A stretch of 64,000 nucleotides of DNA from Puffinus mauretanicus (Eukaryota > Chordata > Aves > Procellariiformes > Procellariidae): assembly GCA_023333565.1 (NCBI GenBank), contig JAJKFH010001094.1:1302001-1366000 (forward strand), written 5' to 3'. This document shows, piece after piece, positions 26,870 through 37,024 of the stretch. Below the pieces are notes generated by a model that did no database searches, was not told the DNA's origin, and saw only the letters and a list, made by a program, of their open reading frames with translations. The position numbers and the translations under genes are program-made. Every line of letters starts with the position of its first letter. Positions within the stretch are counted from its first letter, which is position 1.

Positions 26870-27178
26870 TGTCAGAGTGCCGAAAGAGCTGGCCAATGTC
26901 ATTGCAAGGACCAATGTCATTTTTTTAAGGGTCCTGGTGATTGAGGGTGATTCCTGGTGACTGGAAGAAGGCAAATATGGCCATTTGCAAGAAGGTCAAG
27001 AAGCAGGTTGTTCAGCCTAACCTCAAGCCCTGTAAAGATTAGGAAGCATGTCCTAGAGACAGGTTGGAAGGCTGAGGAGGTGATTGGGAGCAACATGGGT
27101 TTATCAAGGACTAACCAACCAGATGGCTTTTGATGATAAGTGACTGACTGTATGGATAAAGTGGGGACAGTGGATATT
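26870..27178 (+). mobile_element. Old CR1 LINE, left half of a copy split by another CR1
   Basis: Decayed CR1 ORF2 sequence on the + strand. Recognisable words are GATTCCTGGTGACTGGAAGA, AGGCAAATATGGCC, GCAACATGGGTTTATCAAGG and GTGGGGACAGTGGATATT, in the order found in CR1 reverse-transcriptase coding sequence. It breaks off at 27178 and resumes at 28621 in GTTGGCTTCAACTTTGTCTA, the next part of the same domain. The left border is uncertain because sequence before about 26870 is too diverged to call. No frame is intact. Confidence 0.82.
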
Positions 27179-28620
27179 AGAATCATAGAATCATTAAGGT
27201 TGGAAAAGACCTTGTTACTTGGGAGAAGAGACCAACACCCACCTCGCTACAACTTCCTTTCAGGTAGTTGTAGAGCGCGATGAGGTCTCCCCTCAGCCTC
27301 CTCTTCTCCAGACTAAACAACCCCAGTTCCCTCAGCCACTCCTCATAAGACTTGTGCTCCAGGCCCTTCACCAGCTTCGTTGCCCTTCTCTGGACACGCT
27401 CCAGCACCTCCATGTCCTTCTTGTAGTGATGGGCCCAGAACTGAACACAGGATTTGAGGTGCGGCCTCACCAGTGCCGAGTACAGGGGCACGATCACCTC
27501 CCTCCTGCTGGCCACACTATTTCTGATACAGGCCAGGATGCCGTTGGCCTTCTTGGCCACCTGGGCACACTGCCGGCTCATGTTCAGCCGGCTGTCAACC
27601 AGTACACCCCAGGTCCTTTTCCTCTGGGCAGCTTTCCAGCCACTCTTCCCCAAGCCTGTAGCGTTGCCTGGGGTTGTTGTGGCCGAAGTGCAGGACCCGG
27701 CACTTGGCCTTGTTGAACCTCATACAGCTGGCCTCAGCCCATCGATCCAGCCTGTCCAGGTCCCTCTGCAGAGCCTTCCTACCCTCCAGCAGATCAACAC
27801 TCCCGCCCAGCTTGGTGTCATCTGCAAACTTACTGAGGGAGCACTCGATCCCCTCGTCCAGATCGTTGATGAAGATATTGAACAAGACCGGCCCCAGTAC
27901 TGAGCCCTGGGGAACACCGCTCGTGACCGGCCGCCAACTGGATTTAACTCCGTTGACCACAACTCTCTGGGCCCGGCCGTCCAGCCAGTTTTTTACCCAG
28001 CGAAGAGTGCACCTGTCTAGGCCGTGAGCCGCCAGCTTCTCTAGGAGAATGCTGTGGGAGACAGCGTCAAAGGCTTTACTGAAGTCCAGGTAGACCACAT
28101 CCACAGCCTTTCCCCCACCCACTAGGCAGGTCACCTGGTTATAGAAGGAGATCAGGTTGGTCAAGCAGGACGTGCCTTTCATGAACCCGTGCTGGCTGGG
28201 CCTGATCCCCTTGTTGTCCTGCCCATGACTTGTGATTGCCCTCAAAATGAACCGCTCCGTAATCTTCCCCGGCACCGAGGTCAGACTGTAGTTCCCCGGA
28301 TCCTCCTTCCGGCCCTTCTTGTAGATGGGCATCACATTGGCAAGCCTCCAGTCATCCAGGACCTCCCCAGTTAACCAGGACTGCTGGTAAATGATGGAGA
28401 GTGGCTTGGCAAGCTCCTCCGCCAGCTCCCTCAGTACCCTCAGGTGGATCCCGTCCGGCCCCATAGACTTGTGAGCATCCAGGTGGCCTAGCAGGTCGTT
28501 AACTGCTTCCTCTTGGATTATGGGGGGTTTATCCTGCTTGCCGTCCCTGTCTGCCAGCTTAGGGGGCTGAGTACCCTGAGGATAACTGCTCTGACTATTA
28601 AAGACTGAGGCAAAGGTGGT
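27179..28620 (-). mobile_element. Young CR1 LINE, 5'-truncated, inserted into an older CR1
   Basis: The antisense CR1 3' end (AGAATCATAGAATCATTAAGGTTGG) starts at 27179 and the element runs to 28620, where the older CR1 resumes. It is flanked by ATATT at 27174-27178 and 28621-28625, a possible 5-bp target duplication. It is nearly identical to the copy at 58865-60250 over the shared region and reaches about 380 bp further towards the 5' end. The endonuclease half of ORF2 and all of ORF1 are missing. Compared with the other copy it lacks 231 bp near the 3' end, and it has a one-base insertion near 27605. Confidence 0.95.
27595..28464 (-). pseudogene. CR1 ORF2 reverse-transcriptase domain, broken
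   Basis: An open frame of 289 codons covers most of a non-LTR retrotransposon reverse transcriptase. Visible motifs, by residue within this frame, are YLDFSKAFD at about 125-133, [15 protein letters not shown] at about 181-195 and the catalytic FADD at 213-216, followed by TKLGG. In the family this enzyme copies the LINE RNA at a nicked target site. The N-terminal endonuclease region is absent because the element is 5'-truncated. The frame ends early at a one-base insertion near 27605; the rest of the C-terminal domain is open in another frame (27183-27653). The gene is therefore a dead fragment, although the catalytic core is intact. Confidence 0.93.
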
Positions 28621-29645
28621 ATATTGTTGGCTTCAACTTTGTCTAGTCTTTGCACACAGTTCCCCATAGTTTATCTTGTAGCTCAATTGAAAACACAGGC
28701 GGTAGGTGGAAAACTGGCTGGGCTCAGAGGTTTGATCACAGGTCAAAAACAAAAAAAAAATCCGATCTGTGACATATTAGAAGTGGGGCCTCTCATGGGT
28801 TGGTACTGCAGTCAATACTGTAGTATTTTTCTTGGTGATGTAGACACTGAGAATGCACCCTCAGTGGTTTTGTGGGTGATAGAAAACTGAAGGGGAGTAT
28901 ATGACTGCTGTTTAGAGGGATCTCAACAGGCTGGAGAAATGGACTAATGGCAAAACTCATCAAGTTCAGCAAATGCAAATGCCACGGTCCTGTACTTGAG
29001 AAGGAATAACTGTAACAATATAGCCTGGGGATCCACTGGCTAAAAAGCAACTTTGCAGAAAAGGATCTGGAGGTCCTGGTGAACGACAAAGGGATCGTGA
29101 GTTGGCAGCAAACCCTTGCAGCAATGAAGACTGACTGCACGCTGCGCTGTGTTAGCAAGAATGTAGGTAGCGGTTTGAGAGACATTATTATTCTCTACTG
29201 TTTGTCACTTGAGACCACATCGGGAATCTTGTATCTAGGTTTGGGTTCCCCGGCATGAGAAAGACATTGGTATAGTAGAGTTATCCCTGTGGAGGACCAC
29301 CAAGATGATAAGGGGGCGAAAGCACGTGACCTAAGAGAACCAGCTGAGCGCGCTGCATTTGTTAGATCTCAGAGAGGGAAGACTAAGAGGGGATCCTACT
29401 GCTGCCATCTCTCACCCCCCTCTTAAGTATGGATGTGGCCTCTTCTCAGAAATGCACATTGAAAGTATCAGAAGCAATGGTCAAAAATTGCAACACGGGA
29501 AATGTTGAATGGATAGCAAGGAAAAAAATTCCACAATGAGAACAGCCAAATGTTGGAAAAGGTTGTCCAGAGGGGTTTTGTAATCTGTGGAAACGCTCAA
29601 AACTCAACTGGGTATGATCCTGAATTGGCTGCCCTGATGTTGAAG
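28621..29645 (+). mobile_element. Old CR1 LINE, right half of the split copy
   Basis: This continues the + strand CR1 interrupted at 27178. It holds GACATATTAGAAGTGGGGCC, GGCTGGAGAAATGGACTAAT, CTCATCAAGTTCAGCAAATG, AAAGGATCTGGAGGTCCTGG and CCACCAAGATGATAAGGGGG, the expected order for the C-terminal part of CR1 ORF2 and the 3' UTR. It stops near CTGCCCTGATGTTGAAG. Many frameshifts and stops show that it is much older than the insertion inside it. The 3' terminal repeat units are lost. Confidence 0.85.
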
Positions 29646-32600
29646 TATGTTTCTTATTTCTTTTTCTTCACTTAGTACATTGAAATACCTTTTTATTTTT
29701 CATTTTTGCTGAACGAAATCTTTTCTTTTTCTTTTTTGCTGAGACTTCAATGAAAGAGTAGCAAAGTTAGTGTAGATTGTTTCAAAATGTGTGAGAGCAA
29801 ACTGGGTCCTTCTCTACTTCTATTTCCTCAGAGGATTTAACATTTCAGGTATAATATATTAGAAGAAACTTCAAATGATAGGAGTTTTGAGAGCCTATGA
29901 AATTAAAAATGGCAGTTGTGCAAATTACAGATGAGTGGTGTGGTCCAGGACGATGAGCTGGGTGCAATAAAAAGGGATGTTTCTAGCTGACTCTCTTGCT
30001 CTTCTCCAGAGGGCAAAGTGTAGTTGTTCGCCTTTGGCCGACCTCAGTGCAGTCTTCAGGCAGGCCCTGAGCCTGCCAGAATCCTGGCCTGTGGCCAGGG
30101 TGGGAGGCAGTCTGGGGTCTCTGGCTTGGGCCCTTTCCTAGGAGAGTGCAGCTGATCATGACTGACAGAGCTGGTGGCTGCTGCTGCTATAAGGTGGTAG
30201 AGCAGTGGAGGCTGTGGACAAGGGACTTCAAAGCTTGGTGTTGGTCCCTCTAGGTGCTTATGCTGCGAGCATCTACTGCCCCTTTCCCTGCTTTTTACTG
30301 TACTCTGATATAATGTATGGGTAAAACTCATGTAGTAAAGAATTTTTTTTTCTCCTTGTTTTCTAAACACAGGAAAGACTCTGCAAGCCATATTAAGTCA
30401 TAAATGTGCTCAGTCCTGATAGACCAAGTGCTTAAGTCCTCTAACTCATTTGTTTCCTGCTGCAGTTAACAATGGGTTTCTTGTGCATTACCAAAATACT
30501 GCTTATTTACTGTAGAACCTTCTCATTCTAGTTCTGTTCAGAAACATTAAATTTCCAGTGTGCAAGATTAGCTAACCTTCAATGCAGCATACCCTAAGCT
30601 GTATTTAAAATAGTATAGTGTGCAAACTTTAAGCCTTTTTATTTTTCAGAACTTAAACTTACGTTCTCTTATTTGTTTTGTTAAATTGTACATCAGATAT
30701 TTGGGATGAAAACATTTCAGTCAAACTTTATAAACTGATCAACTTTGTTAAGGGATGGGCAAATTATATGATGGACTTACTGATGCATGTCAAATTCTGC
30801 CATTTGCCATATGAGCATTGAATAGGTAAATAAAAGCATTTTTTTGGTTGCCAGTTAGTGGGTAATAAGATTTTATTGTTATACTGTAGCTGTATTATTG
30901 AGTGGTAGTAATTTTTCTTTTTTTTGAACTGGGAATTGTATGCCTTTAATATGTATTTGGAAGATGCCGAGTGTCATTGTTTTTTCAAATGTCTCTAAAG
31001 TAATGATGCACGAGGGAGATACTTTGTTTACCCCTTCCTTATCTTTCAAGGAACCAATATTTTTGGCTAGCATGTATCAAAGCTGTATCCAGAGTGCCTT
31101 GTGGGCAGCGGGGATAAATTGAGCAGAAGGTGCACAATTTAGGCAAAACAAACACACGTGAAGAGGCATAAAGGCGCTCTTCAAAGAAGAAAGTGCATGT
31201 AGAAAGTGACACTGCAGATTATTTGGTATTGTCTGATGTAAAGATGAGATGAGTATAGCTGAAGTATCAGGAGAAACTTTGGTGGGCAAAGGAATGAAAC
31301 TGTTACTGCAAATTTAAGAGTGATGAATTTGACAATTATGGTCTGAAAGCCAGAAAATTAAGCAGGCTGGTAACCAGGCTGCATATGTGGCGTGGCTTGT
31401 CTTCATCTGGATGCTGAGATCCTTCCCTTCTGCAGTAGCGTTTAAACAGTAAAATGTGAGTGAATGGTTGTTGAGAAAAAATAAATGCCCAGATTACCAT
31501 GGATATCTTCCCCAGAACATCAAATAAAAAGCATAAATGGAAAAATAATCACTCCCTTGATTCTTTTGCTGTTTGTCTGGTCTCTTAAACTCTCTCCTGA
31601 AGAAATTATGGTTTAAGAATTAGCAGTTAGCTGGAGGTTTTAAGGAAAAAAATTTCTAGGTTTTTGTCTTTCTACTTGATAGGACATATTACAGGACAGC
31701 ACTGGTCCTTATAGCTTACTGTATAATGGCATTGTACATGGGTTGTATACTAGTCCAACTGACGTGAGACTGAAATTTGCTGTACTTAAAAGCTGAGATA
31801 ATGCTCATGTATTTATACTTCCTGAAGGAAAGCTTTTCCTCTACAGTAACAATGAGTTCTGCGTGTCCTGGTTTTTCTGTCCCTTCCCACAACCTCTAAG
31901 GACAGTGCTAAAGGTTATAGGGTGGTGAGCACTTTTCTGACTGTTAGCTTTTTGCCTTTCCCCTTCTTAAAATCTATTTTATTTATTATTAGTTCAAATT
32001 TGGGTTATTCAGACATTGTTTGCAAGGCATGATCTGGGCTTTTGAAGTCCCAGATAGTGAGGTGATGACTTTTACAGCTCTCTTCTCACTAGAAAAACTA
32101 CTCAACACATTTCAGTAAAATAAGTTTAGTGGTCCTGGGTAAGGGCAAGGTAAAGGATGACTAGTTTCTTGAATTTCGGCAAATGTGGTAGCTGCAGCTT
32201 TGCTGGGCAGCCCGGTATTACATTCTACCTTCATGTCTGAGAAGTGGTGGTATGCCTCCTAAGACACGGGGAGAGTGTCTTACTGAAGACTTGGGATGGC
32301 TGGAGCCTTAACAAGGTCTGAGTGATATCTGCATTCTTACAGCCGAGATATAGATGGTGATCAAAGACATCCTGAGGGACATGTAACTCAAAACTAGTTG
32401 CATAAATTAATCCAATATCTCTCAGTATTCATATTTGAAACTACAATAGGTGTTTTGTGAAACACACACCATTTTTTTGGTAAAGTGAATATCAGAAGTG
32501 TATCTTGTCATGTTCAGAAAGGCTTTTGAATCAAGTGTTGCTTTTTAAGCGGGAAGGGGAGAATACTGACTTCAGGTTAATGTTCTAATTCCACTGAAAT

Positions 32601-32653
32601 GTTAGTGAAATAAAATGATTTCTACTATTTCCTGTGTTTGCTTTCATTTACAG

Positions 32654-32808
32654 ATGACATGGCAGAACTTCTTCTTGGGGAGTCCAAACTAGAACAATTT
32701 TTGAAGGAAAACACTCTTAAACAGAGTAGTAGTCCACTGGGCCCCCGGCCAAAGCTGACTGAGGTCAGGAAACATCTCACGGCAGCACTTGATAGGGGAA
32801 ACCTAAAG
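32654..32808 (+). CDS. TTC7B: TTC7B exon 2: residues 41-92
   Basis: A 155-nt exon between acceptor TTTGCTTTCATTTACAG and the strong donor AAG|GTATGT. Joined to exon 1 it starts with a split Asp codon and reads DDMAELLLGESKLEQFLKEN, then RPKLTEVRKHLTAALDRGNLK, ending in phase 0. This is the conserved N-terminal helical segment of TTC7B preceding the first clear TPR-like helices. The total to here is 276 nt, exactly 92 codons, which confirms both junctions. The exon lies 22.5 kb from exon 1 and 1.1 kb before exon 3. Confidence 0.97.
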
Positions 32809-33944
32809 GTATGTAAGTGAGTCTGAGCAAGAATTAGAAAAGCTGAGATTGACTGGAGTAGTCTGCTGATCATGGAGAAAAATGTGGAAAGTGCTTGTGT
32901 GGTGTTTTATTACCAGTGCTATTCCCAGAACATCATCAGCAGTATGCTATTTCATGGCTCTTTGTTTCTTCATGGATTTTTGTTCAGATAAATTTCTCAA
33001 ATCTTCTTTCATTAGAAGAATAAGAAAACTGTCATTGTCTTCTGGGATGCTTAAGTGGAGAACTTACAACCTGTTTTGTGGAAGTTTTTCTTGGAGTATA
33101 TAAAACTATATTGTTTGTAGTGCATTAAATAGAAATGTTAGAAAAATGCAAAATACTTCACAAATTTCTGTAATAGTCTCTTAAGTATTCAAGAAAGGTT
33201 CCTTAAGTTATGTTTGTGGGGGTGGGAAATGAGGTTAATACTTGAGAGCGATTTTCTGTCATAACCTTTTGATGTTCTTAACCATTCTGGCCTTTCTTTG
33301 CTTAACTATCATTGTAGCTACTACATCAGCTTATCTTATCTGTATCGGTGTCCATCTTTTGAGAGATCAAAAGGACTTTGTTTTACAGTCATCTGTAATG
33401 TTTTGTTTCCTGTGATTTGTGGGGGTATTAATTTCTCTTCTTTCTTCATTCTTCCCTGAATCCTTTTTGCAAGACATTTCTTCTGCCCCAATACTTTGAA
33501 ATTGTGCGAATTAAATATATAGGCTGTGGAACATATATCATTGAGTTTTGATGCTATGTTATTTTCAACTGTGCTTGTGGTGTTAGGAAAAAATCATTGG
33601 AGGGGTTGCAACGATAGGCTGCCTTTAAATAGTTTTGTCACCTGGCAAAGCTGGATCCTGACAGAGGTATTTCTGGTGCATGTGTAAATAAATATGTGAA
33701 TATATAAAATGACTGATAGTGCTTTTCAGTAGCTTGGAGTGAGATTTTGTGGATTCACCCCCTACTGCAAGCTTCCCAAATATTACATGAAGACAGAATT
33801 TCGTTGGTTTGTAGCGCTATTACAAGAAATATCCTGAGGGTTTCTACAGTGCTTATATACTGAAAACAGACCAGATAATTATCAGAAAGAATTAGGTGTG
33901 TTTTCTCAGGAAAAAAAAACCTTTCTTATTCCTCTTCCTTCTAG
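32809..33944 (+). other. TTC7B: TTC7B intron 2 (1.14 kb)
   Basis: AT-rich intron from donor gtatgt to acceptor cttcctcttccttctag, which has an excellent polypyrimidine tract. No repeat, RNA gene or extra exon is recognised. Confidence 0.95.
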
Positions 33945-34113
33945 CCAGAATTCTTACAAGAAGCTAACCTAATTATGGCCAAATTAAATTATGTGGAAGG
34001 TGATTACAAAGAAGCTCTGAACACATATGCCAGAGTTGGAGTTGATGACTTGCAGCTAGCCGCAGTGCCACCGTATAGGCTACGGATGATTGCTGAAGCG
34101 TACTCTACTAAAG
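33945..34113 (+). CDS. TTC7B: TTC7B exon 3: residues 93-148
   Basis: A 169-nt exon beginning PEFLQEANLIMAKLNYVEGD and continuing YKEALNTYARVGVDDLQLAA to a final AYSTK. The spacing of Ala, Leu, Tyr, Gly-Asp-Tyr and Ala-Leu in AKLNYVEGDYKEALNTYARV is that of a TPR helix pair, so the superhelical scaffold proper begins here. The exon ends in phase 1 (AAAG|gtaaga); the last G combines with GT of exon 4 to give Gly. The flanking intron ends are close to consensus. Confidence 0.97.
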
Positions 34114-37007
34114 GTAAGATTGCTCTTTCCAGTATAATAATTTGGAAATAGTTTTTAAAATGTTAATTCACATCTTGTCCGAAGTTAAAGAAATTTTTGG
34201 TGTGCGTATCATCAACACAGTGGTGGAGTACCACACTTGTAGATAAATAAAAGGATGGCTTGACCCCTTTAAATTATTCAGAGTTTGTGCTAGGTTGACA
34301 AGATTTTTACCTCAATTAATATTCTAACTGTGTTGTCACCCAGTCAATTTTTTTTGATGTGTGTATTTAAAAGTCCTTCAGTATGTAAATGTCACAATAA
34401 CTGTGGCTAGATGCTAAAAGTATTATCACTATTGCTGAAAGTTAAGAGTTACAATAGTAGTGCAGTTTTGCAGTTGCTGTGGATGGAATTGGAGAACCTT
34501 GATTCACCATGATGCCTTCTACTGAATGTTAAAATGCTCAACCTAAGCTAAATTGCTTAACTAAATTGCTACTTAATTGAGAAAAACAGTAATAATGTGA
34601 TAAAATGACTTAAAGCAGTGCATTTCTTGCGCAGTTTTATTTTTTAAATTTTTCTTACCTGAATATCTTTTTAAAAAAAATTCAGAAAGTGAAGTTAATT
34701 TAAAAAAAAAATTTTTTTACTAGTCTAGTATAGTGAAAATTGTAATGCTGATCTTGTGTCTTAAGGTGGCAGTGCCACTTCAGTTTAGAAAACTCATTAA
34801 TAGGCAGTAAGCTGGGTCAATGTGTTAAGGAAAGTGGCAGTTTGTATGCCGTAGGTTTATTAGAATTTACTATGTCTAAATGTTTGCTTTGGTCTGCTTG
34901 TTTAAGCTTGGGTTTGGTGTGCATATGTACTTTTTGTTATGGCAAGAGGAGTGTCAAAGTCAGCAAACACAATTTAGGAGAGACTTCAATAGCATTCACT
35001 GACAACGGGTCAAGGATTGTTTCTAACATTAGTCTTGGAAGAGGGTGACTGTTTTCCACCAGCACAGTCCTCTAGTAAACGATAGACAAACATGAATCAT
35101 TCCCTATAGAGATGTCAAGGAAATAAGAGAACTAACTGGTAGCAGAGACAAAAGGATGCTTCCTAAATCTGGGCAATATTTAGATTAAAGTGGGAAGGGA
35201 GTACATGGGGAGTTCTTACGTATGACATAAATCTGCTCAGTTCTCTCATACAGCATCTCTGTGGGCTTTTTGGCAATGTCTGGTATGGGTAGACTTCCAC
35301 TCAGCTCTGTGTTTTTTGGTTGTAGTTTTTGTTTTGTTTTTTTAAATCTGTGAGGATGTCTGTGGAATTTGTCATGTTCTTTCCATGAAAATGCAATCTT
35401 GGACTTGATCAGCTTTAAGTATCTAAATTTGCTTATATCTCCAAGGAATCCCAATAATTTAATTGAATCTGTTCCCAGAGCTCAACTCTTCTGGGTCTGT
35501 TTTATTTGAGCTCATATATAACAGTTGAAACATGAAGGCATAAATTTTGCAGAAAGGATTAGTATTATTAATTTTACTTAATGTAAAAATCATTTATTAG
35601 AAAATAGTAAAATATGTATCTTTTCTACCCTGGAATGTTTTGTAGGTTCAGTTTATTTAAAAAAAAAAAAGAGAGAGAGGGAAGAAAACCAGCATGTCTT
35701 CTGCCAGACATGGTGGGGTTTTTTTGCTTCTGATTTCAAGTTTTGTACTTAAACATTGAAATCTGTCATATCAAGCCTGATCTAATCTTGATCAGACTTC
35801 ATTAGTTTGGTCACTTCTACTGGGTGGTTGGCTACCAGTTTACCTGAGCAAACTATTGGGGTGTTTTTGTTGTTCTGTTCATGTTCATCTTCTTTTACTA
35901 CTCTATTTCCAGTTTGAATGGAAGATTAATAAAATTTAATATACTTTTTTCCCATGGTAGCAGGTTGCAAGAATATCGTCTTCTGTGTGTTCTAGAATGA
36001 GGTAGAGGTCACAGAGCAGTCTTAAATGTAGTATTCAAAGTCTAGGTAAGTTTAGAGTAATTGACAGTTCAATAGTGTATGTTTCTACCCAATAGTGTAC
36101 AGTTAATTCTCCTCCTCTTGCCCCCTCCTCCTGGAATTTCTTCTTTCTATTTGTAAGAGTGGACTATAAAACTTTTCAGCCTGAATTCAGAGTCTTTTCA
36201 GAGGTGATTGAGGCTTGCAGGTATTACCCAACTAAATACAAGTTATTCTTACAAGGATTTTGTGCTTCACTACGATTTGTATTTCTGCTTGCAAGTTCAA
36301 GGATAACCTGATTATATAAAGATAAGACTCTTCTGAGTATTTAGATTTTATTTCTTTGGCAGTCATGAACATAGCACCATGTTATTAAGCAATGTGGGAC
36401 TGTCTGTGCTGCCTGTTTGCAAACGTCAGCCTGGATGCACCATTCAGTGAGGCAATCTGCACAAAGGCAGTTAAAGATACCTGTTTTAGTTGCCCCATTT
36501 CAATTCAGTTTGGGGCAAATCCAGTTCCAATGGATTTGCAGTCTTGTATCTTCTTGTGCAGTGGTCTGATACTGATGTACTTAGCCCTGACAAAGGCACA
36601 GGGCAGATAACTAAAGATAGTTTTTTAAATGCCTTAAATTTTTTTTCGTTATTTAAGGTAGGACTACCTCCAAGTGCTTACCTTTTCACTCCGAGGTTTC
36701 ATTCTGTAACCTCAGAGGTGCTAGATTGAGTGGGATGCATGAGGCAAAGCCTCAGAAACTTGATTAGCATAGGTCAGGACTCAGCACTGTTTAGATATCC
36801 CTCATGCAAAAATTGAGAGGAGGTAACTACCACACAGTACACTGAATGTAGTGTAATTCTGATATTATTCTGCCTTCCTTCACCATTTCCTCAAATTCAC
36901 AAGTTAAAAACAGCAGTGTAGTGGAGGACGGTTGTCTTTTATGTGGTTAACTTTGTGGACCTTTTTTGACCTTTCACTGGTGTGGTGGGTTTTTTGTTTG
37001 TTTGCTG

Positions 37008-37024
37008 GTGTGTGTGTGTGTGTG
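37008..37024. repeat. (TG)n dinucleotide microsatellite
   Basis: About eight TG units are preceded by T- and TTTG-rich sequence. A short simple repeat. Confidence 0.9.

Larger units (their letters stand above)
10115..32653 (+). other. TTC7B: TTC7B intron 1 (22.5 kb)
   Basis: A long first intron running from donor gtgcgg to acceptor ctttcatttacag. Outside the repeats listed separately (13.2-14.0, 16.9-17.1, 20.7-20.8 and 26.9-29.6 kb) I see AT-rich DNA with no exon-like sequence of TTC7B. Stretches 10.5-13.1, 14.0-16.8, 17.1-20.7, 20.8-26.9 and 29.7-32.6 kb contain nothing I can name, apart from microsatellites and the open frames noted as findings. A moderately GC-rich patch at about 30050-30280 is also unexplained. 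Confidence 0.9.

Noticed and set aside
27219..28027. Plus-strand open frames of up to 165 codons over the young CR1
   Set aside because: They are antisense shadows of the CR1 reverse-transcriptase frame. The same shadows appear at 59104-59948 in the second copy.
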